Source of the DNA: Spirogloea muscicola
Lineage: Eukaryota > Streptophyta > Zygnematophyceae > Spirogloeales > Spirogloeaceae
Direction of reading: 5' to 3'
DNA: 50,018 nucleotides
NCBI GenBank assembly: GCA_009602725.1
Contig: WELB01000220.1
Coordinates: forward strand, 7,200 to 57,217
Made by a program: the position numbers and the translations under genes. This document shows, one piece after another, positions 40,358-50,018 of the stretch (within the stretch, counting starts at the first letter, position 1; every line of letters begins with the position of its first letter). The notes under the pieces were generated by a model that was not told the DNA's origin, searched no databases, and saw nothing but the letters and a program-made list of their open reading frames with translations.

Positions 40358-43300
40358 ATGCTCAGTCTCATGCCTTGCTGTAGACCAACGCGGCTCGTCC
40401 TGTGGCTTGCCACTGCAATTTGTATTGGCCTCCTCTCTACCAAGGCTGCCGAGAATTCTCAGGTGCGACTGCATCACCTGTACATTGTCCACGCATGATG
40501 GTGTGTGCAAGTCCCAAGGACAGCTAAGGCTGCATTTCATTACTTTAAAGAGTGCAATGTGGAGCTTCACTCAATCAAGTTGTTACTTTGCATGCATGGC
40601 TTTACACACAGAAATAATGCATCTGTGTTGCATCTATATACCAACAGGAGCGAGCATTCAAGATTCTTGCAGATGAATTCTGGCGCGATGGCAAGCCCTT
40701 CCGCTTGCTCTCGGGCTCCATACACTACTTCCGTATCCACCCGCAGGTAAGCCTCTCTGAGCTGGACTGTTGTTGTTACTTCTCAGCAAGGAAGCTTTCA
40801 CAATGTCAGTGAGGCGCTTAAATTCACAAGCACACGTACATGACGGAGCACCATGCTACCTCTTGTGGGGCAGTATTGGGAGGATCGCTTGCAGAGAGTC
40901 AAGGCACTTGGACTGAACGCTATCCAGACTTATGTGCCTTGGAATTTCCATGAGCCAAAGAAGGGTCTCTACAACTTTCAAGGGATGGGTGATCTGTTGT
41001 CCTTCCTTCGTCTTGCACACAATCTGGACCTCCTTGTCTTGTTGCGGGTCGGGCCTTACATCTGTGCAGGTATAGGGCTCTCTCTATTGACAATGTTTTG
41101 ATGGCAGTGAAGTCATCAATGCATCCACATGTCAGCTGCATATATGTGCAATGTTTGTTCACGGTTTCCCTGAAGGCAACAGTTAATCCTAATTCACTTG
41201 TGCTTCAGGACTTGAAACTCTTTGTTCTCTTGCAGAGTGGGATCTTGGAGGACTGCCAGCTTGGCTGCTTGCCATTGAACCGCCAGTGAGCTTGAGGACA
41301 GCTGATGAAGCCTTCTTAATTGAGGTGCCATTCCATCTGGGCTTGCCCTTGAGAGTACTCGAAGCAGTTGCCCTGCTCTCTTGCTTCCATGTGCTCAACA
41401 TTCTGGGAGTAGCTTGTGATGTAAGACAAGTCAATCTAAATTTGACTTGCTAATCTGCCAGCACAGCTCATCAGGTGCGGACATGGTTCAGTGTAATTCT
41501 TGGAGTGCTGAAGCCACTTACGTACCTTGAAGGAGGACCCATTGTCATGGTCCAGGTTCTCCTCGAGCTTCCACATCAGCAAAGCATGTCTTCCAAACAA
41601 GTGGCTTAGTAAGCACTACAAAGTGAGGGAGGAGCCCACAGGATTAGAAGCTCACAACTCTGGTGCTGGATTTTTCATGATCAAGTGCATGAGCAACAGT
41701 TGGTTGTACTCGTCTTACCAGTAAATTAACCTGGTCGTGCAGATAGAGAATGAGTATGGACACTATGGTAGCGACCATGAGTACATTCAACAGTTGGTGA
41801 CCTTGGTGAGAAGTCATCTAGGCAATGACACGATCATGTAGGCATCCTGAGCACCAGTATAGTGCTGGCAACCTTTCCAACACGTTCTTTCAGAAGTTCT
41901 GTTTCTTCTAAGTACGAAAGTGATTGACTGCTGTGACTATGGTGGATTGAAGCCTTGGCCCAATGTAGTTGATGCGTGTGTAACAATGCATGCCCAGAGT
42001 AATTGCATGTGCCAGAAAGTAAGGACTTGACATCCTCAAGCAATAACGTAGAAGAACGATAATGTTTGTGCCACAGTAGGCCTGTCATGATTGGCTATAT
42101 CTCTTCTGTGACCTTGGCACATCTGTGGTTGACTGGCAGCTACACGACTGACACAAATAGGTACGACAAGTTGCACGCAGGCTCTCTTCTCGGTTCTGCG
42201 GTATACACGGGTATGTCAATCTGGGGCTGACCTTGCAAAACTGTGGGGCAAATGCATGTCCAATACAGACACCTATGCCCAAAGTTTGTTGGGCTGTGAA
42301 ATCTTCCCTCTCATAATTCTCCATGTAGCAGCGGTGGACTTTGCGCCGAACGTGGATATCGAGTCTGCTTTTGCTCTGCAGAAGCTCTTCAATCCACCTG
42401 GGCAGTCTCCTGCATTCTGCAGGTGAGGTCCAACTCTGAGGCAAGCTTTTGCAGACAAGCATGTCGAGGAGCTGTGGAGGGCTCCCTTTGCTTGACAATA
42501 CACTCAGTATGGCTGAGCATGCTATTAAGCACAGCTTGTTATTCTGGCAGTGAGTTCTATGTTGGCTGGCTAGCATCCTGGGGAGGGCAGATGCCCAACA
42601 TGTTCCATCCTTGGCCATGGACTACCACTCTGCGAACTCTACAGCACCTTCTGGAGATCGGAGCTTCTGTCAACCTCTATGTTTGTGCTCTCCTTGGCTC
42701 CATAAGCTCAGTTCCTTGCTTGTTGCTAATGCCATTTGGCGGTGGATTTTAGACTTATCAGGAAATGATGCACCCTGCTATTTGTGCATACAAGTTCCAG
42801 GGTGGAAGCACTTACGTCAAGAGATTGATCTCCACGTCAAGAGATGAGAGATCAAGAAAATACAGATTTGAGCTGACCAGCTCCTTGCTTCGCATAGATG
42901 GCACATGGAGGCACCAATTTCGGCTTCTGGGCTGGTGCAAACAGCCAATGGCAGGCTGGGGATAGCAGCTACACATCTCACATCACCTCCTACGACTACG
43001 TGAGATTTTATCATCTACTTGCTTTGCACGATAGGCCAAGTCCTGTCGTGCTGATTGCACAGCTCTGACTTCGGGAGGTAGTGACGGAGTTATCACATGG
43101 AGGGCCGAATTTCCAGCATTTATGGTTGCAAAGAATGAGAGCCTTGCGCTCTACTGACTGAGCTAGGCCGGCCGTCGATGTGGGATTGCACGGTTGTGGT
43201 TTATGGGGGTAGTGACTAAGCCCGCCACTCGACTTTCGTCAGGCTAGTGCAGCACTACATTTGTCTCTGTTTCTGCACTAAGCTGTACATTCTTGCCGTC

Positions 43301-45591
43301 GTGGTGCCGGCAGGATGCTCCTGTGCACGAGGCTGGCGACTACGGAACTAAATTTGAGGGCAAGTATAGTAGCAGTCAATGCAGATATTTCAAGCTGCAA
43401 CCTCGTTCTCATTGCACGAGCGGTGTTCATGCTCCGTTGCTTATTTGGTACCTGAGGACATCTTCTGGTGCTTCTTTCCTCCTGTGGCCGCAGACATTCG
43501 GGCCCTTTTTACGAGGCACTCTGGAGCTCCAGAACCTCCTGCCCCACCACCTCCACTTCTACCAAGGATGGCCTTAGGACGGCTGGAACTGACTGTAGGG
43601 GCCTTCCTCCTGGATTGGTTGGACGTCCTGAGCATGCCCCCAGGTGGCATCAGGAACAGAGACACAATGACTATGGAACAGGCCGGACAGGTCTGCGATT
43701 TTCACCAATGCAATGTGACTTAGCGATGAGTGCACTATAAGCAAGCTTTTCCCTCCAACAGAAAGGCAGTGAGCACAGTCAGCATCCTCTAGGACCAACT
43801 GCTTGACAGACAATAAGGACCACAGTCAAGACAAAATTACATCTAGTCTCCTTTTAATACACAGTCAAGACAATCTACTATCCACAAACACACTGTGATT
43901 TCAAGGCTTGGTTGTCATGGTTCAGAGCTCCGGTGTCATTGTCTACCGTACCACTATCCCTCCTTGGGCAGGGCATGGTGGAACACTATCTGTGGACTTG
44001 GTGAGTATGGGGCAAGTGCGGTGGCCCAATAGCCAGCCTTAGGATAGCAAAGGGCTTAGAAGACTGCACTGTGCAATAGAAATATTAGCTGGTGTATAAT
44101 CACTCGTGCTGGAATCATGCCTCCTGTTCAAAATCTCAGGCCGTTATCTGACATGTGCTTCCATTTGTTTTCACTTCGATCTCATACGGGCCTCGTTCTC
44201 TACAGGTGCATGACTTTGCATCTGTATTCATTAGCCTGCCCAAGAGCAATGGCTCGCGACTGCACGTTGGATACATCGATCGGACTCAGCCAGCGTGCTT
44301 GAAACTGCCGACTGAGAGTGTTGCTGGATCGGTGTTGGACATCATGGTCTGCCCTCTCTAGAGTGCTTGAGCAGCAGATTACACTTGAGCTTCATAGTAA
44401 ACCACATTGAAGAGGAGATTGGAGGGAGTCCAATTTTGATTTCAATCTCATGATGTGGATAAATTTGTGACACAGCCTCCCATGATAAGTGTAAACCATT
44501 GCTAAGATTGTGCCAAACTCCCCTCATAGGTTGAAGAAAGAGGGCGGGTAAACTTTGCCGTCAACCTCCGTGTTGAGCAGGCACTTGTCAAGTCAACGCG
44601 TGGAGGCAACTTGAGCAACATGCGAGATGTCAAGGTCAGTTGCATATAGAGCCTGTGTGAGCAGTAATTGTTGCCTTCCATTGCAATGAGAAGGTTCTGC
44701 TTGCCTGAATTTGGGCAACCCTGTCACGATTGTGCTGTTGCCTTGCAGGGCATTACAGAGGGAGTTCTTCTGGATAACCATCACCTCTTCAATTGGACCA
44801 TGTACCCTCTCTCACTTGATAATCTGAATCTGATCTCATTCAATCCGCTGGCAAAGAGTGAGTTAAATCCACAGTTGTCAGGATTTTCCAATATGTTACT
44901 TCTTGTCTTATTCTGTTTTCAAGAGCGAAGCTCCTTGTTGTGGTTGCCTGCGTACTTACAATGGGTCATACTGATGAAGGCATGTTCTCAATACTTAGTG
45001 AATTGCAGGCAGACAGGCAGTGGAGCCTACTTTTGTAAGGTCCTTCTTCGAGTTACACAACGAGAATGAGCTCAAGGACACCTTCCTCAGTTTCCCCAAC
45101 TGGGGCAAAGGAGTTGCCTACATGAATGGTTTCAACCTTGGACGCTACTGGCCTGTGAGTACAGTCAGACAGGTGCAAAGCAGTGCTTTTGAATGCTAAT
45201 TTGGCTGATGTAATAGGAGCATTGAGTCATGTACTGAAACTCTGCTTCTTCCAATCTCATCTCCAGGCCAAGGGACCCCAATGCACTCTCTTTATCCCTG
45301 CTCCTCTCCTGAAAGTTGGGCTCAATGAGCTGGTCAGGAAGCTGAACTTGTCAATAGCAGCAAACACGGTGCAACTTGCAGGCAGCTATGTGTTGTCCTT
45401 CTTCACATGAAGCTATTTCAATTACGACTAGCCACTAGCCACTTGCTACTTGACACTAGCCACGTGTCGTTGCTTACTCTTGTGCTCCTGAGTAGGTTAT
45501 CTTGGAGCTTCTACACGTACCAAGTAACTGCACTGTGTGTTCGCTCGATCAACACAATTTCCAGTGTCCAGAAACTGCAACCGTCCTTTGA
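40358..45591 (+). CDS. secreted beta-galactosidase, glycoside hydrolase family 35 (spliced)
   Basis: Removes terminal beta-galactose from glycans or cell-wall polymers; probably secreted or vacuolar. The ATG at 40358 starts a signal peptide ([20 protein letters not shown]). Exons, with phases checked nearly throughout: 40358-40462, 40648-40746, 40874-41069 ([18 protein letters not shown]), 41236-41324 ([12 protein letters not shown]), 41475-41555, 41743-41837 (IENEYG, acid/base Glu at 41752-41754), 42140-42210, 42332-42422, 42551-42680 (SEFYVGW, nucleophile Glu at 42552-42554), 42898-42999 ([16 protein letters not shown]), 43314 onward, up to 43690, 43926-44000, 44206-44346, 44530-44634, 44749-44857, 45009-45154 (GFNLGRYWP), 45267-45332 and 45496-45591 (TGA). 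The join between about 43340 and 43400 is unclear. Closest in type to single-catalytic-domain plant or animal GH35 enzymes (BGAL17/GLB1-like). Both catalytic glutamates are present, so it should be active. Confidence 0.92.
43129..43173 (-). pseudogene. tRNA-like 5' half in a beta-galactosidase intron
   Basis: Minus strand: GGCCGGC, then CTAGCTCAGTCAGTAGAGCG (D-arm with a good A box), then a 5-6 bp stem CAAGG/CTTTG closing an 8-base loop (CTCTCATT). No convincing T-arm or matching 3' acceptor strand follows within about 100 bases, so it is most likely a tRNA pseudogene or the head of a tRNA-derived SINE. It lies in the intron between exons ending at 42999 and starting at 43314. Confidence 0.5.
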
Positions 45592-46514
45592 GGATTTGGT
45601 TGATCCTTTAAGTAAGCAATGAGCATTTCTCTTGAATGCATATCTTTCGAACTCAATTGGCAAGTTGTGATATCTGATCTAATAGTACTAATCACGTGGC
45701 AGATGTTACGCAAGCCAGTGATTAGTGAATGTATTTTGTTTGGTGATGTAGCTAGTTGCTGGAACACGTCTTGGGATCTCCTTGCATGCTCTTGGTACTC
45801 TTATTGACATTATATACGTCTTGGACGTCATATGCATTATTGTCAAAGTTGTCCTCACATGCCGCTAGTGATAGGGCCAGACAACCCTGATTCAAGTGAC
45901 TTGGTGTGTGCAGAATGTCTGTCGCAGGTCCGAAGACGCATGTCTTCACACAAGGTGAACTACATAAGATGAACTCTGATGTATACGTCAGCTAGTCATC
46001 TTTTGGCTTCTCTCTACCGGTGCACACAACCATGCACCGAGAAATTTAATGTATCCTTCAGAACAGAAAATCACATACTATTATCATGCGTGATTATTGT
46101 TGAAGCTTTTATGATTACTGCTCGAGATGAGCTCCTCCTTGGCGACGAGGATCAGGCCGATGCTTATCTTTGAAATGGAGCTATCACTTCGCATCCTCAA
46201 CTAAGGTAGGATGACATGTACACCATGCCTCTATTTGAGTGCAACTGGTGCTTGACTTCCTCGTGTCGTGCGAAAGCTCCAATAGCGGAGCCAATTTATT
46301 ACATTGGGACATTTCACTTATCGTCTAATGTATGCATACAGGATAGCTTGAGGGCCCTTATGTCTTGCTTTCACTACGGGTGAGATACATGCAGTAACAT
46401 ATGCGCGACATAGGTTTGCATCTTCCGTGTTAATTTGGAAACAACTAGAACCACACGGCACGCTGATACCCAAGCTCAGAGCGGACTAAGGAGGTGACAG
46501 ATTATTCAACTGTG

Positions 46515-46640
46515 CGGCAGCATCACAGGAAGGGACGCAGCAGTCTCCATCTCCCCTGACCGGGTCATATTGTCAAACGTGCGCCCATTTGTGGATGTGC
46601 CGTTGCTCACCTCCAAGAAGCACCTCCGCTATCCGCCCAC
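46515..46640 (+). other. possible orphan exon, unidentified
   Basis: The plus-strand frame reads AAVSISPDRVILSNVRPFVD followed by VPLLTSKKHLRYPPTQ, which looks more like protein than the surrounding frames. No neighbouring exon, start or family could be recognised. It could be a remnant of a captured gene. Confidence 0.2.
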
Positions 46641-46874
46641 TCAGCAAGAATCAATTAGCCATACTAGGACTTTGTCAAGCCGCCTTCCTGTGCCGTATGG
46701 CCGTGCCAAGCCACGTCAATGCATAATTGCATCTACTTCTCCTCGCTGTCTACTAAAGGCAGACATTGGAATCATTGGTACATCTTTTGCATGTGTTGTA
46801 CATTCACATGGTAGCTTCTGACGTTCAACATTCCTGTTGTGCAAAAGAATCATAAGACTTGCTGAATAGAATGA

Positions 46875-46904
46875 CTCAGCTTGTTCACATGTGAACAAGC
46901 TGAG
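46875..46904. repeat. perfect 30-bp palindrome
   Basis: Two 15-base arms (CTCAGCTTGTTCACA and its exact complement) with no spacer, centred on the ACATGT between 46889 and 46890. It does not extend further on either side. Confidence 0.95.
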
Positions 46905-47733
46905 CTCACGGGATACATGCTACAGTCATCAAATAGCCACAGGTATCGACCACTATGCATATGCTGCTAGGAGACAAGCCTCGTGTAACATTTGTTGAAA
47001 GAGGCACGAACATATATGAAATTTCAAATATACGAGGTGCACATACATTCGAAGTACAGTTCAGTAATCAGTACAGTGGTCACTTGGACAACTAGAAGCT
47101 TTATTACGATTTACTTTCTTGATTGCAAGAGATGAGCAATGAAAAAGACTAATGGTCACTACCAACTTAGAAAAGAATGTCACGGTGTGCCTCTCCCTAT
47201 AGATGAAGTGTCAAGTACGCTGCAAGCTCACCATTTGGCACCTACTTTACCCTTCTTCCGCATCCGCATGCACATCCTTAAGGAGCCATTTCGTGCACCT
47301 GCAAACCTCTCAAATTCTGCCATACTAGAGGTGTGCAATAGGCCACAATGACTCTTAACCTCCTCATACATTTCTGCAAGGTGCAGAGCAAGCATAAGGG
47401 GTCACTTCAGAAGAGATATTGGGCATGCCTGCAGAGGCTGACAAGCAAGGACTTTTGTCAATTTGCAGTGCATCAGAGAATGACCTCACACGGACCGATA
47501 ACAGCAAATTTTGTCAGAGAGGGCCCGAATTTCATATTCACAGTATGCACAAGGAGGATACACATATCTGACACTTGGTATTTACTGGGATGGTAGACTT
47601 CAGAGTGCAGTGAAGCATGCACATGCACAAACCTGGCGTACAGGCGATGCATGCCAGAGCAACTGATGGGCCTGTGCCAACCATCACGGACCCAGCCAAA
47701 AGTTCAATGATCTGGTGTCGCTGTCACCAAGCT

Positions 47734-50018
47734 TCATTGCCGAGTAGCAGCGTGCTTGGTTGCTATCTTCCTGGTATCACGCTGGTGGCTTGTACGCCTA
47801 GGTGGCCGCGACAGCGTAATAAGCTGCTCGTTCACTTTTGGAGGAGGGCTTGGACTCGCTAAGTGGGCTGTCTTTGGTATGCCCACTGCAGCTCGCACGC
47901 CTGGGTTCTTGAGGACTGCATGTCAACCAACAATAACTCCGTCAAAACTGTCCCCCGCACCTGCCACACAATGCATGCGCGTGCTTACAACTCAAGGATG
48001 TAATGGTTAAGGGTTGGCTCTTGTGCATACGGATAGAACAAGCTTAGTAAGTCGTACCTGCTGTCTGGACCAGGGAGAAGGCATTTGTCGTGAGCCAATA
48101 GCAAAACGTCGCCTGCCAACCAACAGTGCAATCCTGCTGAGTCAGATGAGTTGATGAGCTTTTGCCAGGGCTGCAAGACAAGAAGGCCCCATTCAATGAC
48201 TGATGAGCACCTTCGAGAATGAAGCTGTGAGTGGGATCATAGCCACTGCAAGTAACTGCATCAAGTTCTTCATCCTTGCTGCAGTTGCTTGATGACCCTC
48301 CATCCCCTCCGTTGCTCCCAACTGCAAACTCAAAATTCTTCCTCATATTTATCTCTTAACCATGAAAACAAGTACAAGGCAAGAACCCATACAAGCACCA
48401 GCTTCTCAACAGAGATTCAAGAGCCAGATACATGACTACCGGCAACCTGGGCTCAGGGTCAGGGGCTGCAGGCACAGGCATGGGCAAACATCAGCTATCA
48501 TTACCTCTACAGTGGCAAGGAAGGACAAGCCCGAGAGGGTGGGCATAATGTAGAACGGGTCTGGAGTAGAGAGGTCCTTGAACCAGAGTGCACCTCCTTC
48601 TGCAAAGGATGGGACGCCAGCTGCCATCCCCTGGATCTGTTCTCTCGCACAACCCCACCACATCGGGCACCGTAGCTCTTCAGCCCCTGTAGCGCTTTGC
48701 CGAGGATCTCATTGCCCTCGGTTTCATACACCAGTGGAGGACCAACGGAAAGAGCAGTGCATCGGGGCGGGGCCACAGGCAAGACAAGCAGAGGCTGGCC
48801 GCACCGCAAAGAAGAAGCCGATGAAGAGGGGCGCTTGGACGAGAGCTCCGACCATTGGACTGAACGGGCTGGTCTTGTGCCTGTGGAGCGGGCGGCGACG
48901 ATCAGCAGTGCAGCCCTTTGCATGCGACCACTTCAGTGCATGCATGCAGCAAAGTGACACGATGGCACTGTCAAGTGGAGCGGCTGTGAGGATGCCTCTC
49001 TGCAACATCCTCAAGAGGGTGCACGTCCTCTCACTCCTTGAAGAGGGCCTTGACTTCTTGTTGGTACCGCTGCATGGCCTGGGGATCCATGTCCTGATAG
49101 AGCAACCGGGACGAGTGGGTGCTCGTGGCGGAAGCAGGCAGGCAGGCGTCAATGCAGGCAACCACCGCTTCAGTGACATGCAGCGACACACGGGCGTTTT
49201 CGAGAACGTACGCTCTCCTTCATCCTGTTGGACAGTCTCTCCAGGTGTGGCCGGATCAGCTGCGCACAGAACGGGTGAGGCGCGGAGATGTTCACAGCGC
49301 AGTCTGTTAATCTTATCGGGATGATTCCTTACAGTTTTACGGTTACTAGTCATTTTATTGTAACTCTCGGTCTTTCCCTTTCCATCTTTATTGGAGTTAC
49401 GGAGAGGACGAGAGGACCAGCTGGAGTGCAAGCTGGACAACTTCGACGGGAAGGAGGAGGGGGGAAGAGCAAGGCTGCTAGCTGCCGGAGACTAGGCCAC
49501 GACATGCCACAGGCGATGTGCGGTCAGTAGGTGGAGCAGCGGAACGTGGGACCGGCGGGAAGCTCAGCGGCAGGCTTGGCGATGGGGAAGTCCCACGCAC
49601 CGAGAGGCGGGCGGTGGCCCTCATCTGGTAGAGCGTGACGGGGAGGAGCGCGAAGCGCAGGGCCAACGTGGTGGCCGCGATGGTGAGCCACCTGCAAGCA
49701 CCGGCGGTGAGCCGCGCTGAGGACGCGCCATCTCGTGTGGCCGCCGCAACGAAGCTAGTGCTATGAGAAGCACCTACGAAGATGAGCAATTATCCCAAAG
49801 AGCTACTGGGCCCAGGCGAAGCACGGGGGGGGGTGCTCGAGACGGGGGCGGGGCGCGGACGTAGGTGGGCGCCCACCAGGGGAGGGCGGTGTTGGCGTGC
49901 ACGGCGTCGAGGAGGTGCTGGAGCGCGGCGACGGGCAGCGCCGAGGCCGCGGCTACGGCCGCGACCTCGCTGCCGGCAGCGGCGGCGACGGCGGCGGGCA
50001 GGTCGGGCAGCGGCGGCA
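47734..50018 (-). CDS. OXA1: OXA1-type membrane protein insertase (5' end beyond window)
   Basis: YidC/Oxa1/Alb3-family insertase, probably of the mitochondrial inner membrane. Exons on the minus strand: 50018-49861 (ALPVAALQHLLDAVHANTAL, PWWAPTY), 49691-49601 (WLTIAATTLALRFALLPVTL), 49259-49212 (LIRPHLERLSNRMKES), 49093-49035 (MDPQAMQRYQQEVKALFK), 48880-48805 (SPFSPMVGALVQAPLFIGFF), 48630-48505 (GGALWFKDLSTPDPFYIMPT), 48321-48211 (RMKNLMQLLAVAMIPLTASF), 48112-48058 (ATFCYWLTTNAFSLVQTA) and 47915-47734 (VLKNPGVRAAVGIPK, TGA). All five membrane segments of the family can be placed, and the phases agree from 49691 to the end. The join 49861/49691 is out of phase by eye. The match to OXA1 rather than ALB3 rests on GGALWFKDL and the C-terminal VLKNPGVR motif. 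Confidence 0.9.

Larger units (their letters stand above)
45592..47733. other. long convergent intergenic region
   Basis: About 2.1 kb between the stops of the beta-galactosidase and OXA1 genes. Apart from the palindrome at 46875-46904 and one open stretch of coding appearance near 46515-46640, I see no gene or RNA. Composition is more AT-rich than elsewhere. Confidence 0.5.

Noticed and set aside
43129-43320. Circularly permuted tRNA with the 3' half placed before the 5' half
   Set aside because: Sequence on the other side of the 5' half has a CCCAC string but no proper T-arm or paired acceptor strand.
47139-47600. Two plus-strand frames downstream of the palindrome
   Set aside because: No motif, no start context and no splice partners; treated as non-coding.

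Overview
The window is nuclear DNA of a photosynthetic eukaryote, most probably a green or streptophyte alga. Every host gene is cut by many short GT-AG introns. The best family matches are plant-type proteins: an LRB/POB1 BTB protein, plant-like RACK1, plant-like OXA1 and a GH35 beta-galactosidase. Short telomere-like tracts are of the plant CCCTAAA type. I cannot name the species. Each gene starts in a very GC-rich island full of GCC/GGC triplets and then drops to ordinary composition. Both long runs of N fall at such islands.

Layout, left to right: LRB/POB1-like BTB-BACK gene (+, 33-3161); an empty kilobase; a decayed non-LTR retroelement (+, 4228-about 7275); a nested cluster of retroelement tails in both orientations (7276-9310); TRAPPC8 (+, 9408-18288); an unrecognised small gene (-, about 18.7-19.3 kb); an SMP/C2 tether of the extended-synaptotagmin type (+, from within a gap to 23199); RACK1 (-, 24448-25941); CTR9 (+, about 26.2-33.3 kb) sharing a GC-rich intergenic promoter with RACK1; a DUF1279/FAM210-like gene (-, 33712 into the second gap); a second retroelement cluster (35115-about 39625) holding a longer element with reverse transcriptase and a restriction-like endonuclease; a secreted GH35 beta-galactosidase (+, 40358-45591); about 2.1 kb of non-coding DNA with a perfect 30-bp palindrome; and OXA1 (-, 47734 to beyond the right edge).

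The host genes are unrelated housekeeping functions: protein turnover and light response, vesicle tethering, membrane contact sites, translation, transcription elongation, organelle membranes, cell-wall or glycan hydrolysis and mitochondrial protein insertion. They form divergent pairs (RACK1/CTR9; the unknown gene/SMP-C2) and convergent pairs (SMP-C2/RACK1; CTR9/DUF1279), not operons.

The most unusual material is the retroelement family. At least four diverged subfamilies end in the same short C-terminal peptide, S-D-L-x-x-L-T-R-G-Y followed directly by stop. Their truncated copies are joined again and again to a short GGCTGGC...GCCAGCC hairpin repeat, and they occur as tail-to-tail inverted pairs. 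One subfamily tail lies directly upstream of the TRAPPC8 start codon. Exon coordinates below were read by eye from splice sites, reading phase and family resemblance; none was confirmed with transcripts.
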